This document shows, piece by piece, positions 24,520 to 32,667 of a stretch of 50,441 nucleotides of DNA. Positions within the stretch are counted from its first letter, which is position 1; each line of letters opens with the position of its first letter. The notes beneath the pieces are model-generated. The model saw only the letters and a program-made list of their open reading frames with translations, had not been told where the DNA came from and did not search any database. The DNA comes from Paenibacillus sinopodophylli (GTDB lineage Bacteria > Bacillota > Bacilli > Paenibacillales > Paenibacillaceae), in the NCBI RefSeq assembly GCF_005930355.1, contig NZ_VDBO01000023.1:1-50441 (forward strand), given 5' to 3'. The translations under genes were made by a program, and so were the position numbers.

Positions 24520-26318
24520 AGAAGCTGCTTGGCAGATTTCTCCTCATCGATTCAAGGATGAAGCTGCGCAATAAAATGTTGATTTCTTTTGTATTGATGG
24601 TATTTATTCCATCGGTATGCATCGGCTTCATCTCTTATCAGAAATCGTCGGCGATCATTAGTGAGCAGACCAGTCACGCCTATCTGGAGGCGCTCCGTCA
24701 GACGACAATTAATATTTCGTACCGATTGGACGAAATCGAGAATATTTCCGAGATGGTGTATGCGAACGAAACGTTGCAGAAGCTGCTTCGCAAATCACAG
24801 CAGGAGAAGTTATCGGTAGGCGAGGTCATTGACGATTACAACACAATCATTGAGATATTGGAAAATTCGGAGAAAAATCGAACCATATTCCGTATCCGGC
24901 TTATGGTCGCAAGCAATCCGATGTACGCGATGGAGGGTATCAATATTTTGAATATTGAATCCCACTTGCTAGAGGATTGGAATACGAGACTTTCATCCAA
25001 GAAACGATCGATGGAATGGATTTACAGCCCAGGTACGACCTATCCCGGTATTGGCGTCAAGGAGACGGTATCTCTGTACCGGACGATCAAGGATTTAAAA
25101 AATGTTCGCAATTTGTTGGGACTTCTAGCGATTGATGTGGATCAAGAGACGATTAGCGCCGTATTGCGCGATATGAATCTAAACCTGCCTTATCAGGCTG
25201 TATTAATGAACCGTCAAGAGATGATCGCCTCCTATTCGCAGGGTATGGACAGTATCCCAATGGATTCGGACGAGCTTCAGGCCGCCTTGGGCGACGAAAT
25301 CGGAGAGCGGCAGGCTTATACGAGCGTTCGAATACACGGCGAACGTTATTTACATCTTGTACAACCGATGGAAGATCTGGATTGGCAGCTGGTTGTGCTT
25401 ATTCCCTCTCTGCGCATTACAGATCAAAGCTCGCTGCTTGGTTTGTATATTCTGCTCCTATCCGTTTCGCTAATTGCACTTGGCATCGGACTTGCCTATT
25501 TGTTGTCGAACCGGATTACGAGCAGGCTCTCCCATCTGATTCACAAGATGAAGGATTTGGAGCGAGGGCAATTTGGCAAGGTGGTGGATGTTAGCGGCCA
25601 GGACGAAATTGCTGTGCTGCAACAAAGCTTCAATAATATGTCCATACAGATCCAGTCTCTTATAGGAGAGGTATATGCGATGACCCGAAAGCAGCAGCAG
25701 GAGGAGCTGAAGGTGCTGGAAGGACGAATCAACTCCCACTTTCTCTACAACACGCTGGATACGGTGAAATGGATGTCCCTCTCTTCCAATGCACCTGAGA
25801 TTGCTAGAATCGTTACGAATTTATCCAAGTTTTATCGGATTAGCCTGAACAAAGGGCATGCAAGACTTTCTGTGGAGAAGGAGTTGGAGCATGTTCAGGC
25901 TTATGTGGCGATACAAGAGACCAGATTCAGTGGCAAGCTCCGATACGAGACAAAAGTGGATTCCGCGATGTTGCACAAAGAAATCATAAAGCTGATCCTG
26001 CAGCCGATTGTGGAAAATGCGATTTTGCATGGCATTAATAAAAGCGCTTCCAGGCAAGGACGAATTCGCGTGCGCGGGCTGCTTCGCAAGCATGCCATCG
26101 TATTCTACATTACGGATACCGGGGCCGGTATGAGCACGGAGCAAATGTCTTCGCTGCTCCAGGAGGGCAGCGCAGGATACGGCGTTAGGAATGTGCATGA
26201 GCGGCTCAAGCTTTATTTTGGAGAAGGCAGTGGGGTCAGAATACGTAGTAGGGAAGGGCAGGGGACATCTGTAAGACTTCTGCTTGTATTGGATACAGAG
26301 AAAGTTCTGGATCTATGA
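24516..26318 (+). CDS. YesM-type sensor histidine kinase
   Basis: 600 residues. The first membrane segment is LISFVLMVFIPSVCIGFISY (~27-46); an extracellular dCACHE-like sensor follows to ~300; a second segment LGLYILLLSVSLIALGIGLA (~307-326) leads to a HAMP linker, the His_kinase block with His408 in GRINSHFLYNTLDTVKWM, and an HATPase domain (LILQPIVENAILHG N-box, DTGAGMS, GYGVRNVHERL). The residue before the phospho-His is Ser, where most family members have Pro (NPHFLYN); this is conservative enough to keep function. The kinase partners with the YesN encoded immediately upstream and would sense extracellular oligosaccharide directly or through the lipoprotein of the ABC system. Confidence 0.93.
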   Translation: MKKLLGRFLLIDSRMKLRNKMLISFVLMVFIPSVCIGFISYQKSSAIISEQTSHAYLEALRQTTINISYRLDEIENISEMVYANETLQKLLRKSQQEKLSVGEVIDDYNTIIEILENSEKNRTIFRIRLMVASNPMYAMEGINILNIESHLLEDWNTRLSSKKRSMEWIYSPGTTYPGIGVKETVSLYRTIKDLKNVRNLLGLLAIDVDQETISAVLRDMNLNLPYQAVLMNRQEMIASYSQGMDSIPMDSDELQAALGDEIGERQAYTSVRIHGERYLHLVQPMEDLDWQLVVLIPSLRITDQSSLLGLYILLLSVSLIALGIGLAYLLSNRITSRLSHLIHKMKDLERGQFGKVVDVSGQDEIAVLQQSFNNMSIQIQSLIGEVYAMTRKQQQEELKVLEGRINSHFLYNTLDTVKWMSLSSNAPEIARIVTNLSKFYRISLNKGHARLSVEKELEHVQAYVAIQETRFSGKLRYETKVDSAMLHKEIIKLILQPIVENAILHGINKSASRQGRIRVRGLLRKHAIVFYITDTGAGMSTEQMSSLLQEGSAGYGVRNVHERLKLYFGEGSGVRIRSREGQGTSVRLLLVLDTEKVLDL

Positions 26319-26332
26319 AATGATTACCAAAT

Positions 26333-26367
26333 TGGAGAGGAGCCCTGTTAACAGGGCTTTTCTCTTA
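26333..26367 (+). terminator. Terminator after the YesN-YesM pair
   Basis: GAGAGGAGCCCTGTT/AACAGGGCTTTTCTC is a near-perfect stem with a T-rich 3' arm, 15 bp after the kinase stop. Confidence 0.8.
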
Positions 26368-26537
26368 CCCTCTAATCTACTGAGAGTGGATTCATAGTTA
26401 AATGAAAGATCCGTGATATAACTCGTAATGAGGGATTGACGATGGTTTTGATTGCTTTGAGCCTTAATCAACAACTCTATACGTTATTGTTCGTTGAAAC
26501 TGTGCTGTAAATCATAAAGCGTTAAATGCCACAACCT

Positions 26538-26551
26538 TGTAACCGCTTGCA
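26538..26551 (+). promoter_or_regulatory. cre-like box upstream of the first ABC operon
   Basis: TGTAACCGCTTGCA matches the cre consensus TGWAANCGNTNWCA except at position 12 (G for A/T). It lies ~130 bp before the first permease gene. The remainder of the 349-bp gap 26319-26667 holds the terminator above and the short segment shared with 14423-14453; no clear -35/-10 pair was seen. Confidence 0.5.
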
Positions 26552-26667
26552 AATGCGTAATAACAGCCACCTAACCGTAACTCTGTCCCGTTTCCGTTCT
26601 TCCACAGAACACTTACAATAACAATAGGAAGTAGATAACGGACATACGAAAGAGGTGATGTTGCGGT

Positions 26668-27624
26668 ATGCAGAGGATGGAGAAAGTTGAGTTAACACAG
26701 AAGAGAGCGCATCCCGCGCGCGCGCGGTGGCTGCTGGACCTGAAGAGAGATTATGTGCTGTACCTGCTGTTGCTGCCAGGTTTGGCTGCGTTGCTGCTCT
26801 TCAAATATTTACCGATGTACGGCGTGGTGATCGCCTTCAAGGACTTTAATCTGATCAGCGGCATATGGGGGAGCCCGTGGGCAGGGTTCAAGCATTTCGA
26901 GGAATTGTTCAGGGCCCCCAAGTTCTACAGCGTGCTGGAGAATACATTGCTTATTAATTTCTACAAGCTGGTCTTTCAATTCCCGTTGCCTATTCTGCTG
27001 GCGCTAATGATTAATGAAGTGCGGAATCTGATGTTCAAGCGGTTTGCACAGACGATTACTTACTTGCCACATTTCTTGTCATGGGTCATTATTAGCGCGG
27101 TGTTCATAAATGTGCTGTCGCCACAAACGGGTATTCTCAAAAATGTATTCGCTTTCTTTGGTATGAGCCATATCATGATGATTGCGGACGAGCGGTTTTT
27201 TCGGGGAGTGCTTGTGGCTTCGTCAGCCTGGAAGGAAACCGGATGGTCCTCCATTATTTATCTGTCGGCGATTCTGGCTGTTGATCCACAGCTGTTCGAG
27301 GCGGCCAAGATCGACGGAGCGGGCAAGCTTAGACAGATCTGGCATATCACCTTGCCAGGCATCCGCAGTGTAATTGTCTTCATTATTATGCTGCGTATCG
27401 GAACGGCACTTGGCAACGACCTAGAGCAGGTGCTGATGTTATACAGTCCTTTCGTATACAGTGTAGGCGATGTTATCGGAACGTATGTATACCGGATCGG
27501 GCTTGGTCAGATGAAATACAGCTTCACGACGGCGATTGGTCTCTTCCAATCCTTGATTGGCATGGCATTGATATTCGGTGCCAACAAGTTAAGCAAGAAA
27601 TTCGGCGAGAGAAGCTTATGGTAG
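26668..27624 (+). CDS. ABC transporter permease, LplB family
   Basis: A 318-residue membrane protein with about six transmembrane segments (first: YVLYLLLLPGLAALLLFKYL). The cytoplasmic EAA loop that docks the ATPase is present: LFEAAKIDGAGKLRQIWHIT LP (~205-225). It belongs to the LplB/YtcP class that imports complex oligosaccharides in Paenibacilli and Bacilli. No ATPase gene is nearby, so a shared MsmX/UgpC-like ATPase encoded elsewhere is expected. The unusual Arg/Ala-rich N-terminus (KRAHPARARWLL) is cytoplasmic. First gene of an operon with the second permease 13 bp behind and the binding lipoprotein after it. Confidence 0.93.
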   Translation: MQRMEKVELTQKRAHPARARWLLDLKRDYVLYLLLLPGLAALLLFKYLPMYGVVIAFKDFNLISGIWGSPWAGFKHFEELFRAPKFYSVLENTLLINFYKLVFQFPLPILLALMINEVRNLMFKRFAQTITYLPHFLSWVIISAVFINVLSPQTGILKNVFAFFGMSHIMMIADERFFRGVLVASSAWKETGWSSIIYLSAILAVDPQLFEAAKIDGAGKLRQIWHITLPGIRSVIVFIIMLRIGTALGNDLEQVLMLYSPFVYSVGDVIGTYVYRIGLGQMKYSFTTAIGLFQSLIGMALIFGANKLSKKFGERSLW

Positions 27625-27637
27625 GGAGGCTGTATAA

Positions 27638-28516
27638 ATGAACACCAAGCTGCAATCCAAAGGAGAAACAGTGTTCTCCGTTACGAACTATATTTTGTTG
27701 CTGCTCGTCATTCTGATCTGTCTCATTCCCGTCGTGAATCTTGTGGCCAAGTCGTTCAGCGATGAAGCGAGCATACTAGCAGGAGACGTGTTCTTGTGGC
27801 CAATCAACTTCAATGTGGACGCATATGAGGTTGTGTTGAATAGCAAGAGATTTCTGGTATCCTTCCAAAACTCGGTTATCATCACGGTGTTGGGTACAAT
27901 TCTCAACGTGCTGCTGACGATATTCACAGGGTACGCCTTGTCCCGTTCAAGGCTGCGGGGTGCCAAGGCGATTATGATGCTGTACGTATTTACCATGCTC
28001 TTCAGTGCAGGTATTATTCCTACGTATCTGATTGTAAAAGAACTCGGTTTGTTGAATTCATTATGGGCGCTTATTTTACCGTCACTTGTCAGTCCATTTA
28101 ACATGATTATTGTGAGGCTGTACTTCTTTGGCATACCTGACAGCCTGGAGGAATCTGCAAAGATGGATGGCGCGGGTAACCTACGCATTTTGTTCCAGAT
28201 TATGATTCCACTCGCGTATCCAGTTATCGCCACTATAGCGCTCTTCTGCGCGGTTGAATATTGGAATAGCTACTTCGATGCGTTAATGTACATTAACGAT
28301 AGTGGACGTTTGCCTCTGCAAGTGTTTCTGAGAGAGATGCTGATGAGCGTGTCGGATGCAACGAGCAATATCGATATGCTGTCGAGCGCCGATGTGCCGC
28401 AGGAAGCGATTCGAGGTGCAACGGTTGTAGCGGCTACACTACCAATCGTGATCGTGTATCCTTTCTTGCAGCGTTTCTTCGTCAAAGGTATGGTGCTTGG
28501 CGCCGTCAAAGGCTGA
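27638..28516 (+). CDS. ABC transporter permease, YtcP/CUT1 family
   Basis: A 292-residue membrane protein with six predicted segments (NYILLLLVILICLIPVVNLV first) and the ATPase-docking loop LEESAKMDGAGNLRILFQIM (~168-190). It ends in the FVKGMVLGAVKG tail typical of YtcP/LplC partners. ATG at 27638 lies 13 bp after the LplB-type stop with GGGAGG upstream. It pairs with that permease to form the membrane channel. The lipoprotein gene begins 37 bp later. Confidence 0.93.
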   Translation: MNTKLQSKGETVFSVTNYILLLLVILICLIPVVNLVAKSFSDEASILAGDVFLWPINFNVDAYEVVLNSKRFLVSFQNSVIITVLGTILNVLLTIFTGYALSRSRLRGAKAIMMLYVFTMLFSAGIIPTYLIVKELGLLNSLWALILPSLVSPFNMIIVRLYFFGIPDSLEESAKMDGAGNLRILFQIMIPLAYPVIATIALFCAVEYWNSYFDALMYINDSGRLPLQVFLREMLMSVSDATSNIDMLSSADVPQEAIRGATVVAATLPIVIVYPFLQRFFVKGMVLGAVKG

Positions 28517-28553
28517 CTATAGCAAACAAAAAAATTGTGGGAGGTCAAAAGGG

Positions 28554-30083
28554 ATGGGTATGAACAAAAAAACAAAGAAAATGGGTATTGTCCTGCTTCT
28601 ACTGATGCTGACAGCAAGTGCGTTGGCAGCTTGCGGCAATACAAAAAATGCTGGCAATGGCAAGGGAGCGGACGCATCGGCGGCTCCAACAACAGCGGCG
28701 ACGAAAGCGCCGAAGGAGAAGGTAACGCTTCGTATTCTCGGCGAAAACAATATGGAGGAATTTCCGGCAGGTTCCGATGTGAATAACAACGTCATTATTA
28801 ATGAGCTTCGCGAGCGGACCGGATTCGATATTCAATGGGAGCTGATGCCGAAGGACCCTGAAGTGGCCAGGCAGAAGCTGAACGTGCTTATGGCTTCCGG
28901 AGACACGCCGGATCTGATCATCCTGAGTAACAAAGGGATTTTCGGAAACTTCGTGCAGCAAGGTTTGCTGACGCCACTGAACGATCTGCTCGAATCCGAC
29001 GGACCCGATATTAAGAGCACATTGACGGAGGAACAATGGAAGTCGGCTACCTTCGAAGACCAAATTTACGCGGTCCGCACGGTCAATTTCTCCAGTGCAG
29101 TCAACGGACTGCTCGCAAGGAAAGATCTGCTTGCGGCAGCTGGTGTTGGTGAGATCAAGACGCAAGAGGAGTTTTACCAAGCTCTAAAAGCATTGAAGGC
29201 GAAGGATCCGTCGATCATCCCGTACGCCGCCAATTTGGCGCAAGGATTATCCTCCCTGGATGCCATCGCAAGCATGTTCTACCCGCCGGTTGATTATGTC
29301 CAGCAGGATGGCAAGGTAGTGTATACGCCGCTATTGCCTGCCGCTAAGGAGTTCCTGGCATTCGCGAACAAACTGTATGCAGAAGGGCTGATCGATCAAG
29401 AAGCGATTGTATCGAAATCAGAAAATTTGAAGGAAAAGCTGGTTAGCGGACAAGCGGCCATGAGTACGGTGGGCTGGTACGAAGAGCCATCGATCAGCAA
29501 AGCGTTGGCGGAGAAGAAGCCTGGTGCAGAGATGGTATTTATGGCGCCACCGGTTGGCGATAACGGTGCTGCAGGATTCTCCCGCAACTCCACAACTGCC
29601 AAATATTTTATGATTCCGAAGGCGAGTAAACATGCACAGGAAGTGATGCAATTCCTGAACAAAGTAACGAATGACGAAATCATCAATTTGATCTCGTTCG
29701 GCCTCGAAGGCACGCATTACGAGTTGAAGGACAGCAAGCTTGTCGCACTTCCAGAGCAGGAGAATATCCGTTACCGCGTATATTACAATATGTTCGACAC
29801 GATTGAGCTTGGATTGCAGCGCCTTGAGCAGAAGGGATTTGCGCCTTACTTCGAGGCTGTAAATAAAACGGCTAAACACGAAAACGTGGTAAATCTTGTT
29901 CCGCCGGTCGAATTGGTCGACAAGACGAACCAAGAGCTGATTGATTTGCGCAACGAATATTTCTTGAAAATGATCACAGGAGCGCTACCGTTGTCAGCCT
30001 ATGACGAGTATGTGACAAAATTCAAGAAGCTTGGCGGCGAAGCGGTTATTGAAGCACTGAACACCGCGTATAACGGCAACTAA
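28554..30083 (+). CDS. LplA-type extracellular solute-binding lipoprotein
   Basis: 509 residues. A lipoprotein signal peptide ends LTASALAAC, with Cys27 the lipid-modified residue; a Gly/Ala/Thr-rich linker follows, then a cluster-D/G type binding protein (VTLRILGENNMEE, ERTGFDIQWELMP, MASGDTPDLI, AYDEYVTKFKKLGGEAVIEA). ATG at 28554 sits 9 bases after GGGAGG; a longer frame to 28497 overlaps the permease gene and lacks a site. It binds oligosaccharides at the outer face of the membrane and delivers them to the two permeases. Last gene of the operon, closed by a terminator. Confidence 0.93.
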   Translation: MGMNKKTKKMGIVLLLLMLTASALAACGNTKNAGNGKGADASAAPTTAATKAPKEKVTLRILGENNMEEFPAGSDVNNNVIINELRERTGFDIQWELMPKDPEVARQKLNVLMASGDTPDLIILSNKGIFGNFVQQGLLTPLNDLLESDGPDIKSTLTEEQWKSATFEDQIYAVRTVNFSSAVNGLLARKDLLAAAGVGEIKTQEEFYQALKALKAKDPSIIPYAANLAQGLSSLDAIASMFYPPVDYVQQDGKVVYTPLLPAAKEFLAFANKLYAEGLIDQEAIVSKSENLKEKLVSGQAAMSTVGWYEEPSISKALAEKKPGAEMVFMAPPVGDNGAAGFSRNSTTAKYFMIPKASKHAQEVMQFLNKVTNDEIINLISFGLEGTHYELKDSKLVALPEQENIRYRVYYNMFDTIELGLQRLEQKGFAPYFEAVNKTAKHENVVNLVPPVELVDKTNQELIDLRNEYFLKMITGALPLSAYDEYVTKFKKLGGEAVIEALNTAYNGN

Positions 30084-30090
30084 AACACAA

Positions 30091-30133
30091 ACGAAGCGGT
30101 ATCTTGCAGCTTGCAGGATACCACTTCGTTTTT
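30091..30133 (+). terminator. Terminator of the first ABC operon
   Basis: ACGAAGCGGTATC...GATACCACTTCGT with 12 of 13 pairs, a CTTGCAG-type loop and a five-T tail. Confidence 0.85.
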
Positions 30134-30269
30134 CATGCGGCCTAGGGAGTCGAATAAGCTTTCGGCCACTCAGTCGAATCGTGAGGGTGGGCCAAGACGA
30201 TATACTAGTCGAGCATCGGAATTGCAAACGATAACCGCTAAGGGAAAAGCTTGTTAAAAGATTTGCCGA

Positions 30270-30440
30270 TCCCATGTATCCTGACGGGCAGTATTCCTAT
30301 TATGAAGAAATGGTAGGTTAGTAAGCTGCTGAAGGGGCTCGTTTGCTATTAGGTACAGTATGGTTTCTCTCCACTCCTATCTATACTTTTGGACTCTTCT
30401 TGAGTGCGAGCCACCTTTCAAGGTGGCTTTTTTTATGGAT
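30270..30440 (+). repeat. Dispersed double-hairpin repeat, copy 4
   Basis: The core (30365-30435) has CTCTCCACTCCTATCTATAC, a weakened first hairpin (GGACTC/GAGTGC) and GCCACC/GGTGGC followed by seven T; the CCTACAGG block is missing. The upstream arm (ATTCCTATTATGAAG...GGCTCGTTTG) matches copy 3 and ends a frame reading GQYSYYEEMVG. Apart from this, 30134-30520 holds nothing I can identify. Confidence 0.75.
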
Positions 30441-30522
30441 GATCTATACCAATTTAGTCAGGAATTTAATGCTAGTAGAATGAAAAGAAAAATAGGGATT
30501 GAACTATACAACTCCTTTTAAT

Positions 30523-31175
30523 TTACTCACATCCGAAGCCGTCACCATCACGATCAAGCTTACGACTATAGCCAGGATCACCTTCATAAATCGGATTAAC
30601 ACCAGCAGCTCTAACAGCAGTACAGTTAGCATAATAAACGGTTTCCTCAACCACAACTGGATTTTCAGTTGGTTTTGCAGTAGGCGTGTTTGTAGTTATT
30701 GGTTTTTCTGTTGTAGCAGGTTTCTTAGTGGCTAATGGCTTTTCTGTCGCGACCTCAACCTCGGCTGTATTGGGTATAGCTGAAATGACTGTTGCGTCTG
30801 ATTTTCCTATGACAAACAACACTTTTGTTCCATCCTTCAAATCCTTGAGTTGATTACCTACCCATGAGCCAGCGCCCCGATTGTCAGAGGGAGTAACATA
30901 AGCGATATTTGCACCTGTACCACCTTCAGCGCACAAAGCCATAGGCCATTCATCACGGTCAAAACCTTTTTTTTGTATCAATCCCTTTTAAGGATTCTGC
31001 GCGATTATTTTCTGCTCCGGCTCTATTAATCGTACATACAGCTGATTTTCCATCTTTTTTGCATTGAGTATGTGAGCTGCCGTTTCGGGGAAACGATCAG
31101 AAGGGAACTCTAATGTAACCTCAGCAGCATGACTAGTTCCTTGTGAAGCTTCAGGCGTAGAATAACGAGAACTGG
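30523..31175 (-). pseudogene. NucA-type secreted nuclease fused to an Excalibur domain, with two opposite frameshifts and a lost N-terminus
   Basis: The minus strand encodes, across three frames, VTLEFPSDRFPETAAHILNA, then (frame 2) GKSAVCTINRAGAENNRAES LKG, then KKGFDRDEWPMALCAEGG and PSDNRGAGSWVGNQL. This is the NucA/DNase family of Bacilli, secreted DNA-degrading enzymes. A Thr/Pro/Lys-rich linker (~45 residues) leads to a C-terminal Excalibur calcium-binding motif, YYANCTAVRAAG...DRDGDGFGCE. Both breaks lie in poly-A runs: one A too few near 31055 and one too many at about 30982 (eight A). They cancel, so only ~25 codons are out of frame. The signal peptide and first residues are missing where an IS66 fragment begins near 31172. 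Confidence 0.75.
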
Positions 31176-31699
31176 AGGAAAAGACACCGGATGAGCGCCA
31201 TAGCACTCGGAAGGCGAAAAGCCAGCCGATTCTGGAGGCTTATTTAAGTTGGCTTCGCCAGCAGCGATCGCGTACGCTTCCCAAAAGCCTGCTCTGGCAA
31301 GCGATTACGTATAGCCTCAATCAATGGGACAAGCTATCGGCGTTCCTGCTTAGATGGACGTTTGGAAATCGACAATAATCGAAGCGAACGGTCCATTAAG
31401 CCGTTTGTGATCGGGAGAAAGAACTGGCTGTTCGCGAATACACCTCGCGGCGCGAAGGCCAGTAGCATTATCTATAGTGTAATCGAAACGGCAAAAGAAA
31501 ACGGGCTAAATCCAAACAAATATCTAAACTATTTGTTTGAGCAACTACCGCATCTCAAGGATCCGAAAGATTCGGAAGCGTTAGATCGTTTGCTTCCTTG
31601 GTCGGTATCGTTACCGCTAACCTGACGAGTGTTTACATCTTAATACCAGCATAGTTCAACCCCTCATCCTTCAACAAGGTGGGGGTTATTTGACACTAC
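31172..31699 (+). pseudogene. IS66-family TnpC transposase, C-terminal fragment with its right end
   Basis: The plus strand reads RKAKSQPILEAYLSWLRQQR, SRTLPKSLLWQAITYSLNQW then, after a one-base insertion near 31350, DGRLEIDNNRSERSIKPFVI GRKNWLF (the strongly conserved catalytic-Glu region of IS66 TnpC) through LNYLFEQLPHL and LLPWS, stopping at 31623. The plus strand TTATTTGACACTAC at 31686-31699 resembles, in reverse, the IS66-type end seen at 34628. The rest of the element (most of TnpC, TnpB, TnpA) is gone. It truncates the NucA gene. It includes the intact 87-residue open frame 31362-31625. Confidence 0.75.
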
Positions 31700-31790
31700 G
31701 ATCAGAACGGCAAGACACTTCTTCAAGCAGAATGTTACGAGAAACAAGGAAATGATCTGGAATTTAAGTTGATCAAAATCAACATAATTT

Positions 31791-31829
31791 GGGCAGTATC
31801 GAATTCGCTGGTCGAGTTTGATACTGCCC
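31791..31829. terminator. Inverted repeat, possible terminator
   Basis: GGGCAGTATC (31791-31800) / GATACTGCCC (31820-31829), perfect 10-bp stem, 19-base loop, then TATTATTAATT. There is no clean T run, so its role is uncertain. The surrounding gap 31700-32116 has no other feature I can support. Confidence 0.4.
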
Positions 31830-32116
31830 TATTATTAATTGCTAAGAAAAATAGTTGTTTGAATGACGGAGAGCTTTTTCCACTTTGGCAGTAAGTTTTA
31901 GATTAAGAATACTTCTACTAAGGATGCGGTATGGCTGGTTGGTAGAAACCCCACTCACCATCATCGGGGCTAAGATTAACCTTGCTTCATCCCTTCTCCT
32001 TTTTTCAGCTCAGAGGCTACTTTATCTGTCGTCCAAAGGTTCAAAACTCTTGACAATTGATCGCAGATGCTGTGAAAAATTGAAGCCAATACGAAAGACA
32101 GAAAAGGAGGAGCTGT

Positions 32117-32356
32117 ATGCACAGAGTGGACAAAATCAATTTTACGCTCTTTTACGGTGAAGTGCCTGAAGCAAAATGTTATGGTTACATGGAGTTGAAT
32201 CAGGATGGCAATAGGTTCGTGCTCTACAATAGGTATGGTGAGGAAATAGACATGTATGGTGGACATGAATTTGTTAGGGTACGGACGCTTGGCAAATTTG
32301 ATAACGAAGACCGTGACAATTTTTATTCCTTGTTAGAAAGTGATGGTGTAGGATAA
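32117..32356 (+). CDS. Small hypothetical protein
   Basis: 79 residues, soluble, no signal peptide. AAAAGGAGGAGCTGT before ATG at 32117 is an excellent ribosome site, which argues that this is a real gene. The sequence (FTLFYGEVPEAKCYGYMELN, RFVLYNRYGEEIDMYGGHEF, EDRDNFYSLLESDG) suggests a small beta-rich domain. I recognise no family. An imperfect AAGGC/GCCTTTTT hairpin follows at about 32388-32412. A strong promoter on the opposite strand points into its 3' end. Confidence 0.6.
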   Translation: MHRVDKINFTLFYGEVPEAKCYGYMELNQDGNRFVLYNRYGEEIDMYGGHEFVRVRTLGKFDNEDRDNFYSLLESDGVG

Positions 32357-32446
32357 TCTGCACGACAGGCTGACGATTCGGTGCCAAGGCGCTATGAAAA
32401 GTCGGCCTTTTTAATTTATTTGCCTTGTTGAGTTAACCGGCACGTT

Positions 32447-32475
32447 ATCATAATCCCAAAATCTCATCCTGTCAA
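32447..32475 (-). promoter_or_regulatory. Consensus sigma-A promoter on the minus strand with no obvious gene
   Basis: On the minus strand, TTGACA (32470-32475) and TATGAT (32447-32452) are spaced by 17 bases, nearly ideal. Transcription would start near 32440 and run leftward, across the hairpin and antisense to the small gene at 32117. No open frame with a ribosome site lies on that strand downstream. Confidence 0.6.
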
Positions 32476-32597
32476 GAGATAATGTGCAAATGAGCGACAT
32501 AGCGGGGGATCCCCCCTGATGGTTTCGAAATATGAATGAATTTCCGAGTATAAAGAGCGATTTCGCTTTTTCCAATTCAGCCAGCTTCTTGTAAAAT

Positions 32598-32654
32598 GTT
32601 CTTAGGCCGACTGGACAATATGGGATATACAAACAACAGAACGAAAAGAACATT
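32598..32654. promoter_or_regulatory. Inverted repeat flanking the likely promoter of the DHA2 exporter
   Basis: AATGTTCTT (about 32599-32607) and AAGAACATT (about 32645-32653) are perfect inverted 9-mers around the region that must hold the exporter's promoter. They could be a looping operator. A separate GGGGGATCCCCC palindrome lies at about 32505-32516. No regulator gene is adjacent. Confidence 0.35.
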
Positions 32655-32667
32655 CGGGAGGTAGAAG

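Noticed and set aside
25730..25740. Loss of the Pro before the phospho-His in the first YesM (NSHFLYN) as a sign of inactivity
   Set aside because: The His, the FLYNTLD block and all ATP-binding motifs are intact; a Ser at this place is not expected to abolish autophosphorylation.
26319..28553. Missing ATPase gene as evidence of a broken ABC operon
   Set aside because: LplB/YtcP/LplA-type importers in Bacillota normally rely on a shared MsmX-type ATPase encoded elsewhere.
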